Both the position numbers and the translations under genes were made by a program. Below, in pieces: positions 34,774 through 46,854 of a DNA stretch of 64,000 bases; the first letter of the stretch is position 1; each line of letters opens with the position of its first letter. This DNA is from Oidiodendron maius Zn (Eukaryota > Ascomycota > Leotiomycetes > Myxotrichaceae), in the NCBI GenBank assembly GCA_000827325.1, contig KN832898.1, positions 54,822 through 118,821 on the forward strand, in the 5' to 3' direction. A model generated the notes under the pieces. That model was not told where the DNA came from. It searched no databases and saw only the letters and a list, made by a program, of their open reading frames with translations.

Positions 34774-35000
34774 ATGGATTCCAAGTTCCAACACACCACG
34801 ATCTACATCGATAAGCGTCACGCTGTGTCGCGACTACGAGACTACATTCCGCACCCGCGGTATTCGGGAATCCAGTTTTCGTGCTTCACGTCTCGTGCCG
34901 ATGCTTTTCTCGTAAGAGCGCTTTCACGGTTTTGCATACTGTACTATCCTGTTCATCTGAAGCACAGGATTTGGCGCATTTGATATACAACCTCTCATAA
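34774..35000 (+). CDS. Very small spliced protein (56 aa)
   Basis: Exon 1 (34774-34911) reads MDSKFQHTTIYIDKRHAVSR and ends SRADAFL at a GTAAGA donor. A 56-nt intron ends CACAG at 34967, and exon 2 (34968-35000) adds DLAHLIYNLS and a stop. The joined C-terminus (RADAFLDLAHLIYNLS) is a plausible amphipathic helix. No family recognised. It could also be a fragment of a longer protein. Confidence 0.45.
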
Positions 35001-35094
35001 ATCTCCTCTCCGCTGACCCTATGCCCATAAACATCTCACCTCTTTCTTAGACAGGTCAAGGCTCTTTGTAACAACATAGCACTCTACCGTATCA

Positions 35095-35758
35095 ATGTCG
35101 CAAGGAGCTGGCAATGTGACATTTGCAGCAAGTCAGCATTATTCTCCTATATTATTTACTAACTCTATTCGTGTGATGACTCTCGTAAGAAAAGGGTTGG
35201 CCCCTTTCTGAGCTCTTGGCTGGGCGCTTTGTCAGACTGATAAATAGGGCAGATAAAGTGCTCACGTGAAAGGCCAAAGTGTAAGAGCTGTGCTCCCTTT
35301 TTTAGTCCTTGTATCTACGCAAGGATTCCTCCAGAGTTCAATCCGAAACTATTTTACCCATAGAATTACAGCTCAACACTCTAGAAAATAAAATATTAGG
35401 ACTAAAGTCCACTGGCCAAGCACCGAAACCAGGTTCTTCACACGCAGCGAGAGAATGTTCTCCAACCTCTATTAGAAATTCGGTGTTAGAGCACAGTGAT
35501 CTAGTTCAGATACTGACGGACGACCCGAAAAGACAGCACTCGTTTTCAGATGAAGGGCCAAGAGGTCTCGACAATGACAATAGCATAGAAGACTGCCACA
35601 ATCAACTACTTTTGGATCCTACCCTGAGCGATCATAGTTGTTGCCGGCGGCATGAATCGTGGAATATCTACAGCACATCTGGGAGTGCGCGAAGCAAGGA
35701 GGACGTGGTACCCAGCGAAAGAGAAATTGAGATTCCTGGCTCTTACCTCCAAAGATGA
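35095..35758 (+). CDS. Hypothetical Ser-rich protein (180 aa)
   Basis: Exon 1 (35095-35184) starts MSQGAGNVTFAASQHYSP and ends VMTL at a GTAAGA donor. A 121-nt intron with a pyrimidine-rich end (TTTTTTAG) leads into exon 2 (35306-35758), keeping phase 0. The product is polar and disordered (LKSTGQAPKPGSSHAAREC, LTDDPKRQHSFSDEGPRG) with a short hydrophobic start to exon 2. No domain seen. The stop at 35756-35758 is close to further open sequence in another frame, so a third exon cannot be excluded. Confidence 0.45.
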
Positions 35759-36136
35759 CACCTTTCGAATCGAGCGGGCGGAATATCGACCCCAGCATGG
35801 GGATAGGTTTTTTAGTCGCTACCATCAATTGAAGAGTTGCAACTACCAAACTTGATGACTACCCGGTCTACTGCACTGCTGTTGCTGTTCATCTAACATT
35901 TAAATGGCACCATTTCGAAACAAAATGTGCAGACTACCCGGACTGGATAAAATTCGCAAAGTCGAAGGTGAAGGGCCCGGGATTCACGTATTGCATCTCT
36001 GACCAATCAAAATCATGTAGGAGAATTCGTCTGTTAAAGAAGTTAACATAATAGAGGTATGCTTATGGTACTCCTAGATGGATAGGGACTGTTGTTTGTC
36101 AGGAGATTTGTAGCTGTTCATCGAAGTGTCCTTCCT

Positions 36137-36672
36137 CTACTCCTCTACAGAATCCTCAGCGCTCCCCAAGTTTGCCTGGTATCCTCCGTCCCCATCCACT
36201 TGTTCCTGGACTGGTGTGTCACGGCGGAGATCATCAGGGAGGCTCTCGTTCTGAGTAATGCTAGGTAAATTCTGATCGTGGATCGCATCGTGGCCAGCAT
36301 GGCCGGAGCTATTCTCGTATACTTGTGAGCTATACTGGGAGGCTACGGAAGCAGCATCGTCGTTAAGTAGATCGCTATTGCAGGGTACTTGAGCAAGGGT
36401 AGATTGGAGCATCGGGCGGGTACTCTCTTGAATGGCTGCCTCGAGCGCGTCACGGGCTGCTGGGTTGTCTTCATAGTACTGGATGATATCTCCGCTCTGC
36501 AGCCAATGGAGCAAATAGCTATGCGCCTAGCACGGGCATTAAAGGCGGCACTTTGGAGATGAGGGATTGGAAGGGCAATTCAAACCTTTTTTGGATCTAT
36601 AATGGCGAGGAAATCTGGGGTATCATCGCGTTGACCAGTAGGAAGCATATTTCTAGCTTGATCTTGGGTCAT
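36137..36672 (-). CDS. Small acidic hypothetical protein (158 aa)
   Basis: Exon 1 (36672-36586) reads MTQDQARNMLPTGQRDDTPD and ends in IIDPKK; a 59-nt phase-0 intron (36527-36585, GTTTGA...GCTAG) joins exon 2 (36526-36137). The second exon starts with a well-formed helix (AHSYLLHWLQSGDIIQYYED, ARDALEAAIQESTRP) and becomes an acidic Ser/Asp/Glu-rich tail (DGDGGYQANLGSAEDSVEE). No domain recognised. The exon join restores a natural helix start, which supports it. Confidence 0.55.
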
Positions 36673-39347
36673 TTGGGTTTCTCGATGGTGACAACCAGTA
36701 AATGAAGTCTCTGGTTGCGTGTAAGTTTGGCAAGTATGTTGGAGAAAACTTAATCGATGGAGTTACTCAGGCTCTTATATATTTCGGATGAAAACGGACT
36801 ATTTGCGAATAGTTAATGGCTCCCAGATGCTGATGGTGCCTTGTGGAGGCAATACATTGTTGGTGATGATCCTTCGGTGGAACTGTATCATTAGACAGGT
36901 GCAAGGACGATACTGGCTAGTTAGCCGCTTACTGAGCGACCTGGCATCGACGATCCATACAATAGCTGCTGGGACGGCCGTTTGTACGGGTGGGTGGGGT
37001 AGGCGCGCCCGGTTATTATAAGTGATGTGATGGCCATCAGCTAGTTGCTAAGCTTTCCAATTGCGGGGCCTCCATTGCGCTGAATTGAGCGAGGTGTTTC
37101 CCATTATGTCCACTTCTTGCTCAAGACCGTGCTACTGTACTGCTGTCGCTTTCTCATATCCGTTTATGGTTCCTACTCCCTCGCCAAAGAAGACTCTTAC
37201 TTACGAATTCATCCAGAAAATTCACATACGGATTATTCGGCCTTAACGGCCATTGCCTAGGCGCGTTGTATACATACAGTTGGTGATGGGCCAGACAGGC
37301 TGCGGCCTTACAGGTATATGCCGCTCGCCAGTGATGGGTTGTGCTAGCAAGTACTAGGTCGCGAGGCCATGCACATGCAGTGGATCAAAGGGGCCATGCC
37401 AGGACCATCCTGTTCGGGAGGGGCGCGGAGGCAATAAAGCGGGGCCAGACCATCTTGTAGACGAGGGCGGCGGCCAGGGGCATTGGTGCGGCAGCTTTTA
37501 ACGTTACGAGACGCTGCGTAGCTTTGGTTCCTGCATGGCCAACTATCAGATTATTGATGTTGCTCCTAATACCCTGCGTGGCTGGGGCATGTGCTGGGGT
37601 ACGTACTGCCACTCGTCACCACTTAGACCTCCACGTCACGAGTACACCATCCACAAACCGAGTGCCGTCGACTCCCAAAGTCTAGTGTACTGTATCATTC
37701 CTCTCAAACTTGTCGAATTTAGCTACTGATCTGACATTTCCTCATGCATTGCTGCAGCAAAACGCCGCCACGTGCGCACTTCCTTTGTGCCGCATCCACT
37801 GCCATTGTCTATACTGACCTTCAGCATCTCGTAGCAGTCTTGGCTGAATCCTCCCTGTAGGTGAACGGAATTCCTCCTATTACACGGCTGCTAGTTAAAA
37901 CCAATTGACTTCAACATCATTCATGAAAGATATACTGATATGACATTACAGATTGGGGAGTTTCTAATTCATCCACTAGAAGACGTCTGGTCGATTAAGG
38001 CAATTAGCCGAATGAATTGGATACAGAAATTGTACCAGTAAGTGGGACAGATCACTAACGATCATATGTTCTACGAGGAGCTCCGCGTAGTGGATCATCT
38101 AGAGCGGTCAAAAGGCTACATCTAGCCAACGGCCTGAGGAGAAGTGGTCCCAAACACTGCCTCCAGAGCTGAGGACGCGACAATTCTGTTGCGCATATCT
38201 CGGAGTCGATAACCATACTCTAGATGTAAATCTCTTCTAGCCAGCGAAGACCATCCTTCCAACTTAATGTGCTGATGGTAAGGGAGAGTAGTCTATTCCC
38301 ATGTATTCTCCTAGGAGACCCACTTAATTGGGAAAAGATGTTAGAAGGCTGAGGCAAGCCCCTCGAGGCGACACTAGACTCCGGCGGCCGATATCGGATT
38401 GACATCTCCGGTGCAATGCCTTATTATGTAAAACCTACAGTACTGTACTATGCTCAACCGCTGGAGGACCATCTGCTGGGGCAAGGGTAATCCTTGGGTT
38501 GCCCGTTCCGGGCGATTGTGCTAATAAAATCTGTCCTGGTGGTTATTATATTGAAGAGCTTGGCCCTCGCTTGCCCCTAAAATAAAGAATGAAAGTTATG
38601 GAATCGGTCCTGGCGCGCCGGGCTGGTCGCTTGTCCCTTTGGTTGACAAATCTGTGTCTAAGATACACCAAATTCTCGTAACTGAACGATTACGAATGGC
38701 TTTAGAAATCCAAGACCGGCCGTAGTGGCCATGTCCGTGACCTACATTGCCTAGAATATTGTACACTTGAGGAACGTCAATCCTCTTCCAGAAAAGCCGA
38801 GACTCCCTAGATCGTCCTGAGATACTTGGCCTGCGCGTCCTCGTTATCGGTCTCTGCGCTCTCCTCGCAGGCTGGTCTCCCTGGACCCGGACGGAGCCGA
38901 CCATGGAACCAACTCTTCTTGTCCTCGCGCCAGAGTTGCCCAGCAGACCGACCTCGTCCAAATCCGTTTGGTAATACTGTACTCGCTTTCCTCCGTACCC
39001 CATACTGACCCTTAGGTCATAGTCATCAGGAAAGTCTCGACGGGAGAGGAACCCTGTTGAGCAAAATACTTTCCAACTGCTCGCAAAGCAGTAATTGCGT
39101 TGTCGTTTGTGCAAGGAAGCGATCTATGGTTGACTTTAGAGATCAGCCCCTGACTAGAGTGCTACACGCGAAGTCCCTATACTACATTCCTTGAAGAATC
39201 TTGAAGCTTACTGCGGTTTGTAGTGGTCTTACACAGACGTACAAGCCTACCTCGAGAAGATGCGTGAAGACTTGACTGACCGCACAATCCACGCCTACCA
39301 TATCTTGTAGGTTTTGTCTTATACCCTCGCTTTCCAACTAAACGTAC
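36673..39347. other. Long stretch without a supported gene
   Basis: Short unlinked frames only. The minus frame 38596-39114 (KRQRNYCFASSWKVFCSTGF, RDFPDDYDLRVSMGYGGKRV) is 172 codons but has no motif, is very rich in Arg and Gly, and is opposed by equally open frames on the other strand. Nothing else seen. Confidence 0.35.
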
Positions 39348-39479
39348 TACAGTCGTTTGCAAAAATGGCTTCCCCTTCGCATGGAATTTTAACTTGGTTG
39401 TGACCAGGGTGTTCGGATCAATTGGCCATATACAGTTAAGTCTGTCAAGACCCTTGCTATGGGAACCAGCCAATGATAT
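39348..39479 (-). repeat. Downstream flank of NLR copy 1, homologous to 55256-55387
   Basis: This 132-bp segment and the plus-strand segment 55256-55387 are close homologues lying at the same side of the two NLR genes. In both, the same frame is open and reads SLAGS, SK, LD, LNCIW, then LVTTKLKFHAKGKPFLQTTV. The differences are mainly transitions. A further short match (TTAAAAATTGYAAGGCTGTC) lies between here and the NLR stop codon in both copies. The segment shows how far the duplication runs past the genes; it may also be a remnant of a coding exon. Confidence 0.75.
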
Positions 39480-39621
39480 TAGCAAAGTGATACCCTGGCA
39501 ATGACAATGAAAATAACAGATTTGGAGGAGACAGCCTTACAATTTTTAAGGAGAAGTTTTATTACGTAGTGATATCACTTGTATTTATTATGATATTATA
39601 TCGCTCAGCTTATTATACTAG

Positions 39622-42600
39622 CTAGTCATTCTGACCCTCTGAAGCACTGCTATCCAACATCTCTTTCCTCCACCTAGTTAATACTACAGTTGAAGAGACG
39701 CTTTGTAGATGAGTAGAGCCAAGGACCCTATTAAGCAGTTTAACACACGTCTCCATTAATTTAAGAGCCTCGGAATCCCGATGTTGGCTCTTCCAGGTCT
39801 GCGCGAGGTTGGCCATGCTGGTTAGCGTATCCGGATGCTCTGCACCAAGCACCCTCTTCCTCGTCTCCATCACCTGCACATCCAGCTCCTCAACCTCCTT
39901 CCACCGACCTTGGCTCTGGTATGTCGAGGCGAGGTTGGTAATACCTTTTAGTGTGTCTGGATGCTCTGTACCAAGCACCCTCTTCTTCATCTCCACCACC
40001 TGCACAAACAGCTCCTCAGCCTCCTCCCACCGGCCTTGACCATAGTACGTCGATGCAAGGTTGTTTATGCTGGCTAGCGTGGAAGGATGTTCCGCACCAA
40101 GCACCCTCTTCACTATCTCCATCACTTGCACCTGTAGCTCCTCGGCCTCCTTCCACCGGCCTTGAGCCCGGTACGCCGAGGCGAGGTTGTTTATACTAGT
40201 CAGTGTGTCTGGATGCTTTGCACCGAGCACCCTCTTTCTCGTTTCTAGCACTTGCACCTTCAGCATCTCGGCCTCCTTCCACCGGCCTTGGCTATGGTAT
40301 GTCGATGCAAGGTTGTTTATACTAGTCAGCGTGTCTGGATGCTCTGCACCGAGCACCCTCTTCCTCGTCTCCATCACTTGCACCTCCAGCTCTTTGGCCT
40401 CCTCCAACCGGCCTTGATCTCGGTACGTTGAGGCGAGGTTGTTTATACTGTTCAGTGTGTCTGGATGCTCTGCACCGAGTACTCTCTTCCTCGTCTCCAT
40501 CACCTGCACATCCAGCTCCTCAGCCTCCTTCCACCGGCCTTGATCTCGGTACGTCGAGGCGAGGTTAGCAATGCTATTCAGTGTGTCTGGATGCTCTGCA
40601 CCGAGCACCCTCTTACTCGTCTCGATCACCTGCACCTCCAGCTCCTCAGACTCCTTCCACCGCCCTTGCTTCCAGTACATCGAGGCGAGGTTGTTTATGC
40701 TGTTCAGTGTGTCTGGATGCTCTGCACCGAGCACCCTCTTCCTTGCCTCCATCGCCTGTATATCCAGCTCTTCAGCTTCCTTCCACTGTCCTTGATCTCG
40801 GCACATCAACGCGAGGCTACCTATACTAGTTAGTGTATCTGGATGCTCTGCACCGAGCACCCTCTTCCTCGTCTCTAGCACTTGCACCTTCAGTGCCTCA
40901 GCCTCCTTCCACCGACCTAAACTCTGGTACGTCAACGCGAGGCTAGCCATGATAGTCAGCGTGTTAGGATGCTCTGTGCCAAGCACCCTCTTCTTTATCT
41001 CCATAATTTCCGCAAATGAAACTTCAGCCTCGTTAAATCGCCCATCAGAGTAAAGGCAATTCGCAAACTTCCACGCGAGGTTGATCCGAGTTTGCCCGGA
41101 ATTGTCAATGAGTTTAGACCCTAAGGTATAACGAGCATGCGTGAAATATGTTCTCCAGATATTTCGATTTCCATGTTCACTATCTGGGAATACATCGTCT
41201 AACCGTGCAACGGCCTTCTCTGTCCACTCAGCAAGCTTTTTTTCTTTTCGAAGCCATCCTCTTATCGCAAGATGAACTAACCGATGAATATCGAAAGCTT
41301 CGTCTACAGAATGTTTCGTAATGAACGAATAGGCATCTAAGGTCCCAATAGCGTCCATCTCCTTCTTCCGCGAGTGGACAGGCGGGAGGAGCGACTGTGG
41401 CACATCTTTTGGATCCACACAAGCTATAAACGATAAGAATTCTGCTGCTAGTGGATTTTTCTGGCGAATCTGCTCGAATGAGATCAGCCATGTCATGGCA
41501 ACCGGATTCTTCATATTGCGATATCTCCCTTCATCCTCAAATTCTTCACTAAGAAGATCGACTACTTCTTCTTCTTGCTCTCTAAGGAGCAACAAATATT
41601 CTCCTAGTGTTATGCCGGTCTCGTTGATATATGCCGCTGCCTGAACAATTGCCAGGGGGAGGTATGTAAGCTGGGTAAGTAACAATTCAGTATCCTGCTC
41701 GTTAGAGACAAGATCTTGATTGACTAGATACTTCTGTAGCAGACGTGTGGCTATGCTTTCGCCCATCTCTGTCACTTTCACTATATTTTGGTGTGCAAGC
41801 TTGACCGCTACCTTCCTGTCACGGGTTGTGAAGATGATACACCCTTGATTACTCCTTGGAAGGCACTCGATTAAAGGATGCCTATTTTCCGGACTCTTAA
41901 TCCACATGTCAATGTTATCGGCATTGTCGAACACCAGGACCCACTGACCAGCATTTTCTTTGCTTAAGTAGTGGTTTACAAGTGTCTTAACATCCGCTTT
42001 GTTATCATCCCAGCCATGTATCCCAAGTCGTTGGGCCACATTACGGTATACCTGCTGAAGGCTTTCCATATTCATTGCAGGTATCCAGATGACTGAGCAT
42101 CTTTTATGCTTTTCTCGTACACGGTAGATCAGCTCGAGCACTAGTTGTGTCTTGCCCATGCCTCCAAGTCCCATGACCGCAATCTTTGTAGTTTGATCCT
42201 TCATAAAGAGCATTTCTTGGAGCTCAGAGAGGTGAGACTCACGGCCAGTGAAGCGGCGATTTCGGTCAAACGGCACTATCCAGAAAGCGCCATCTGTGAT
42301 TATAGGAGTTTAGTATTTACCATGCGCAACTACAAAGGCACTATACCTAAATGTTGTCGGGTTCTATGTTCATTATACTCCTATATAATATTAGTAGGCA
42401 TACAAGAATAAGGTGGCACTAGACTACCTTTATAATAGCATCAAGTGAAGTGTCAGGTTTTTCTAATGGTATTAGCCTAGTAGCCTATTTAAGCTTTAGG
42501 TAAAGTCTTCTAGATACACACTTTGCTTAAGTCTTAGGTTCCGAATACAATCTCGCACCTGAAACTTTAGTGCTGTATGGGCGAGATACCCTGCCGTCAC

Positions 42601-43661
42601 TGATTCTATCACACCTTTCTTCTGGTATTCATCGAGCCCGATACCCTGCAGCCCCTGGTCCACATCAAAACGGAAGTATCGTTTTTCGTCAAAATGCTTC
42701 GCCCATCTAGCTATGAAGTTCTTTTCCGTATTGGTCGTCTCGGTCGCGATCTGCATTACTGTTTCCCCAAGGAATTTAATCATGCTATTCTCGAATGGCT
42801 TCTTGCCAGGATTCCCTGTCCCAATTGACACAAAGCACTTGACTAGATGCTTCAAGTCTCCAGTCTCTAAACACCAGATATTTGACGCTTCTCCTTCCAC
42901 TTCACCCACTGGGTTATTTGCACCAAGGGCGCCATCCGCAAATGTGCGATCTCCAATACTGATGGGGTCAAACAATGTAGTGGTTGCGGAAGTTGCAAGA
43001 GCTGCCTGGCATATAGTTGCTGGGATACTTAGCTCTTCAGGTAGGCTGTAGCTTCGCAGGCGGACGATATCTTTTGAGTGGCGGTCTACAGCGCAAACAA
43101 ACCTAATATGATCAGAACTCTAGCGTACGTCCCCTTAGATAGAGAACTCACGTTCGACAGCCTCGCTCAGTTCCATCATGGAGTAAATCTGTCTCAGATG
43201 CCCCACTCCGCGATATCACATTTTCGATCGCTCTCTTGAGTTTGTTAGAATCAAACCGCGACTCTACTTCATCTTCCAAGTTGACAGGAGTGCCAGTTAA
43301 TTTGTCGGCAAAGACAGCTTCTGCAAATTCATTGTATGCTGCAATACACTCGTCCACGTCCATTTCGAGCCGACCGAGCATAATTGCGATTACTCTTGAT
43401 CATATTAGCAGCGCCAACCACTGGAAAATCTGCTCACCCGCCAGTGTTGGTCCCTCCGATAACGTCAAATATTTCGCACGGCTTTACTGGTGGAAGGCCA
43501 GTGTCTCTCCTATCATGATTCAATCGATCCATGATGATTTTCAAGATATAGAGCGTGGAGAGGCCTCGCACGCCTCCACCGTCCAGCGACAGCAGGCAAA
43601 GCCCAGTGGTGTCAAGAGGATTTGGGTCTCCGCCGTGTTCATTGGCCGTGGCATACTCCAT
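39622..43661 (-). CDS. NLR copy 1: patatin-NB-ARC-TPR protein with Asn for the catalytic Ser
   Basis: Six exons (43661-43438, 43394-43152, 43102-42522, 42462-42428, 42380-42347, 42293-39622) give 1262 residues. Patatin-like phospholipase domain, residues about 15-330: oxyanion loop DGGGVRG (27-33), nucleophile elbow GGTNTGG with Asn at residue 72 in place of Ser, and catalytic-Asp motif DGA (Asp212). NB-ARC: Walker A GLGGMGKT (414-421), Walker B WVLVFDNAD (about 490-498). Then ten 42-residue TPRs (about 812-1231). Such fungal STAND proteins are thought to sense non-self through the repeats, oligomerise through NB-ARC and act through the N-terminal effector. With Asn72 the lipase should be inactive, so this copy may be a decoy or helper (inference). 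Start chosen by match to copy 2. The two tiny exons are conserved in both copies, and each intron has GT-AG ends. Confidence 0.85.
39718..40977 (-). repeat. Ten tandem 126-bp TPR-coding units
   Basis: Ten exact-length 126-bp units, each encoding a 42-residue kinesin-light-chain-type TPR of the form AEHPDTLxSxxNLASTYRxQ then GRWKEAEELxVQVMETRKRV and LG. Units are very alike in DNA, which produces long spurious frames on the other strand. The last unit is the most divergent. Such high internal identity is known in fungal NLR repeats and is taken to reflect unequal recombination and concerted evolution. Confidence 0.9.
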
Positions 43662-44206
43662 GATTCGTAGATAGGGTCGTTCTTGCTGTTGTAGTCCTTG
43701 AAGAGAAGAAGAAAATGGCATTTGATTTAAGCACCAACATCTCAGCTGGATGCCAGCTGAGAACTGGACTGACGAGGCTGAGTTAGCCGAAGCCCTGAAT
43801 ATCAGAAGGCTGTCGTTAGGCTCCGATGTTGCCAGGGGTAGGGGAAAACTAAGCGGAGACTCTAGCACGGGATTGGTCAGAGCTACAACAGGGAGCAGAT
43901 GGCGGTGTGACCCGCGCCTCATTTGAGTGGCGGAAGGAGGTAAAAAGGCAAGACCCAACAATAAACATGCTTTTTCGAAAATATGCAGTAATAAAACCAA
44001 AATAACTTAAGATATAATCCTCTAATTGTATATTGAAAACATTCCTTAAACTAGCTCGCGTCAGTAAATTATGTTTCGCCTCTGGCTATTGTCGGTTTTT
44101 ATTGTTACCTATTGAAAATTTGGGGCAGCGGGAAAACCTCAAATCAACTGCATGTAACAGGCCCTTCTTCAGCGCCAGCTCACACGATCCATGACATAGG
44201 CCTCCA
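43662..44206. other. Upstream region of NLR copy 1
   Basis: About the first 115 bp upstream of the ATG match the region upstream of NLR copy 2 (shared CTTAAATC, GCAAGAACGA and a CAGCTGA element). A short palindrome (CTCAGCTGG, two bases, CCAGCTGAG) lies near 43750-43770. Beyond about 43990 the sequence is AT-rich and without a gene. Confidence 0.5.
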
Positions 44207-46741
44207 TCACCGGTCATGACCAGAGAACATACCTACCCCCGACTGTGGACGGATCAGCTGGTCGAATGGCATTAAGTGCCGCGTGGCTATGACTAGGACT
44301 CTGAAATATTGGCAGCACGATTCGTCCCCCTTTAGCTCATTTACCCCTTCCCACGCGAGACACACGTTCGTTATCTCACTCCCCTTTGCCACCTTTATTT
44401 TATTCAGCTTTCCCATCACCTCGGAATAATCTAGCCAGAGATTGAGAATTGGGCCCGCAATGGCTCTTGCTGGCTTTGCATCAGTGTATCGCAGCCTGCC
44501 TGGGAAGATACCAAGGAAGTCTCCAGGTGCGACAGTGACCAGAGGCGCAACAGCAAGGAGTTCAGTGGAGGCAGTCTTATTACTGAAAGTCCTCTTATCT
44601 GACTTACCTTCGTAGGGAATAAAGTTCACGAATATAGACTTGTTGCGCTCAGGCTGACCCTTAATACCGTGACGGAGAACATAAGTGTTTGACTTTGTAG
44701 AGGTAGGTTTGATACTGTGATCGACTAGGAAACTATCGTGTTCTGCTGAGTCTTGGTCCCAGTGGGTGAGGTGATCGCCCCAGCGCATATTATGTGGAGC
44801 ATGAAGTCTGTCATATATCGACCGTTCTTCGATGTCGCTTTTTCCAGAGAAGTCACCCGCTTCCTCAGCTATAGCCCTTAAACGGAGTTGCCGAAGAGGA
44901 AAGTCGTAGACCTTGTTCCAGGAAAGTAATACATCAAGGTCCTTGGCATGTTGAAAGAAATAGCTCTTGAACTCACTAGTACGGCAGAGAAGAAAGGTGG
45001 CGGCCCCTTTCTCCCTCAAATCAGAGAGAAGCTTCAAATAGGCCGTCCATTTGAAGATACTACTCCTGCTTTGGCCATATCCCATCGCGGCTACAAGTTT
45101 CTTTGCAGCCTGTTTCTCGTGAGATGTAATGTTACTTCTTGGACCTGACGCATTTGGCAGCGGCCCAATCATCTTGGCTCGCTGCTGAATCATAGGCCAG
45201 TAATAGGTCTCTTTCCACATGCGACGGAGTTGGGTCCTTGTATCGTCAGCGATCTCTCTCTCGATATGGTTTATCGCGTTCTCGTAATCGTTTTCATCAT
45301 TGAACTCGCCCATGAGCTCTAGCGGCTCGGATAAGATATCTTGCAGCTCTATTTCGGACAATTCTCTCCTATCACGGCAAGCGATGGTATGCCTTAGGTG
45401 TTCTAATTTAGTGCGGTCTCCACGGGTTATACTCATCTGGCATGGATCCCCCCTCGTGCGGCTTGAACCGTTCTGCTCAGCCTCTGCGAGTTTCTCCTGC
45501 GCAACTTCCAAGGCTGGCTTTGCAATCAGGCGATTACTTCTGGCCCAATTCTCTGTAATGCTGGTCATAATCTTCACAAAAATTTCGTGGTCATTTGCAG
45601 TATGGACCTCATCCAAGACCCCTGGGACACAGGATACCGGAGCGCACCTATCGTCATACGCACTATCAAGTGCCACAAGAACCTGTCCCAGTAATTGAGG
45701 CCCATCATCAAGAACCGCACGCTTTGTGAAAGGGGGTTGGATGACCATGTCCAAAGAATCAATTTCCGTAGCATTAGTCTCGTAAGACGTGCATCTCGTC
45801 GGATTTATAGAGGAAGATACTGACCCGAGTGATCCTGAATTAGAAACGGAGCCACACGTTTCGACACTATCAATAGCAAGCTCGGGATGAGGTATGGTTG
45901 GTTCCTTTGGGGGCTCAGCATTTGGGCCAGCTCCTGGCGCTAGCCAAACGCTAGGAGAACCTGGAAGAGCAACACGGGCTGGTAGTGTTGGTGGTTCAGG
46001 TGCTAGTATCCCATTCAACGGCCCTAATCCAGTTGCTGACTTCGGAAAATACTCATCTAAGATAGCGAGTCCATCGGCATGAGTTATGGTAGAGAGATTG
46101 CTTCCCAGTACCCCGTCGTCATCTTCTACTGGACTGGCCAAGGCAGATCCTGCCATAACCCCGTCATATTGTTCTCTCCCATCCAAAGACTCTTGGGCCT
46201 CCATTATAATCGGCTCGATAGCTGTCGGATGGTTGGTGGTCTTGAGGGATGCAGGGCCGGCCGTGGGGTGGTCCCTGGCAGGCTCGCAAATCGAAGTGTT
46301 ATCGATGACGGATCTCTCATAGGCAATGTTATGGTCGGAATTCTTGTTAGCATTCGCGTCGACCGCGGCAGCCTCATCAGCTACAAGCTTCAACTTTTTG
46401 GGGAATTTGCCGGTTTTCTTGTTCGCACACTGCATTGCCTCGTAGCTCCGTTTGTCTCGAGATGATAGTCGATCAGATCTGCGAAGACGTTGAAATGCAA
46501 CGGTAATAGGACAAGAGGTATCTGCCCCTCCGTTCAACTCGACAAAGTGGTTTTGAACTGCCCCAGTTTCCTCAGCGTACTTGTAACGGTTGAATAAACA
46601 CCAACTTACTCGTTCTTCCAACAAGCGCGTTAAGTTCGTGCAGCTCCCTACCTTCCATACTAAGCGCACTGCAGATGCGCAATATCTCGCGTAAATGCGG
46701 TTCAACTTGCTCAATAATGCCTCCACCCATTTTGAAGTCAT
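44207..46741 (-). CDS. Large protein of unknown function (844 aa), divergent partner of the 505-aa gene
   Basis: A single uninterrupted frame. I place the start at 46741 (MTSKWVEALLSKLNRIYARY), since the frame upstream of it runs through a perfect palindrome (46855-46897). N-terminal region: RLLEERVSWCLFNRYKYAEE, LNGGADTSCPITVAFQRLRR, RDKRSYEAMQCANKKTGKFP. The middle is long and disordered (Pro/Ser/Asp-rich, about residues 150-390). The C-terminal region is the most structured: TAYLKLLSDLREKGAATFLL, NMRWGDHLTHWD, SIFVNFIPYEGKSDKR, VAPGDFLGIFPGRLRYTD, NLWLDYSEVMGKLNKIKVAK, NVCLAWEGVN, LVIATRHLMPFDQLIRP. I have a vague memory of this C-terminal block in repeated fungal proteins but no assigned function. 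No transposase or reverse transcriptase motif seen. Possible SET-like or mobile-element role is speculation. Confidence 0.7.
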   Translation of the reverse strand: MTSKWVEALLSKLNRIYARYCASAVRLVWKVGSCTNLTRLLEERVSWCLFNRYKYAEETGAVQNHFVELNGGADTSCPITVAFQRLRRSDRLSSRDKRSYEAMQCANKKTGKFPKKLKLVADEAAAVDANANKNSDHNIAYERSVIDNTSICEPARDHPTAGPASLKTTNHPTAIEPIIMEAQESLDGREQYDGVMAGSALASPVEDDDGVLGSNLSTITHADGLAILDEYFPKSATGLGPLNGILAPEPPTLPARVALPGSPSVWLAPGAGPNAEPPKEPTIPHPELAIDSVETCGSVSNSGSLGSVSSSINPTRCTSYETNATEIDSLDMVIQPPFTKRAVLDDGPQLLGQVLVALDSAYDDRCAPVSCVPGVLDEVHTANDHEIFVKIMTSITENWARSNRLIAKPALEVAQEKLAEAEQNGSSRTRGDPCQMSITRGDRTKLEHLRHTIACRDRRELSEIELQDILSEPLELMGEFNDENDYENAINHIEREIADDTRTQLRRMWKETYYWPMIQQRAKMIGPLPNASGPRSNITSHEKQAAKKLVAAMGYGQSRSSIFKWTAYLKLLSDLREKGAATFLLCRTSEFKSYFFQHAKDLDVLLSWNKVYDFPLRQLRLRAIAEEAGDFSGKSDIEERSIYDRLHAPHNMRWGDHLTHWDQDSAEHDSFLVDHSIKPTSTKSNTYVLRHGIKGQPERNKSIFVNFIPYEGKSDKRTFSNKTASTELLAVAPLVTVAPGDFLGIFPGRLRYTDAKPARAIAGPILNLWLDYSEVMGKLNKIKVAKGSEITNVCLAWEGVNELKGDESCCQYFRVLVIATRHLMPFDQLIRPQSGVGMFSGHDR

Positions 46742-46854
46742 AGCATCTGAAGGTCTGAAGGTGGTGGTAAGGTGGTTTGTGTCGAGTTGCGCCGGTAGGA
46801 AATCGCCTGTGTCAATCTGGCCCTCGCGTATTCTGCCAATGGCTGGTCGCTTTT

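Noticed and set aside
38596-39114. 172-codon minus-strand frame
   Set aside because: Arg/Gly-biased, no motif, and equally open frames on the other strand; no exon partners.
39809-40833. Several plus-strand open frames of 74-122 codons opposite NLR copy 1
   Set aside because: They are antisense shadows of the 126-bp TPR units; each repeats with the unit and has no independent motif.
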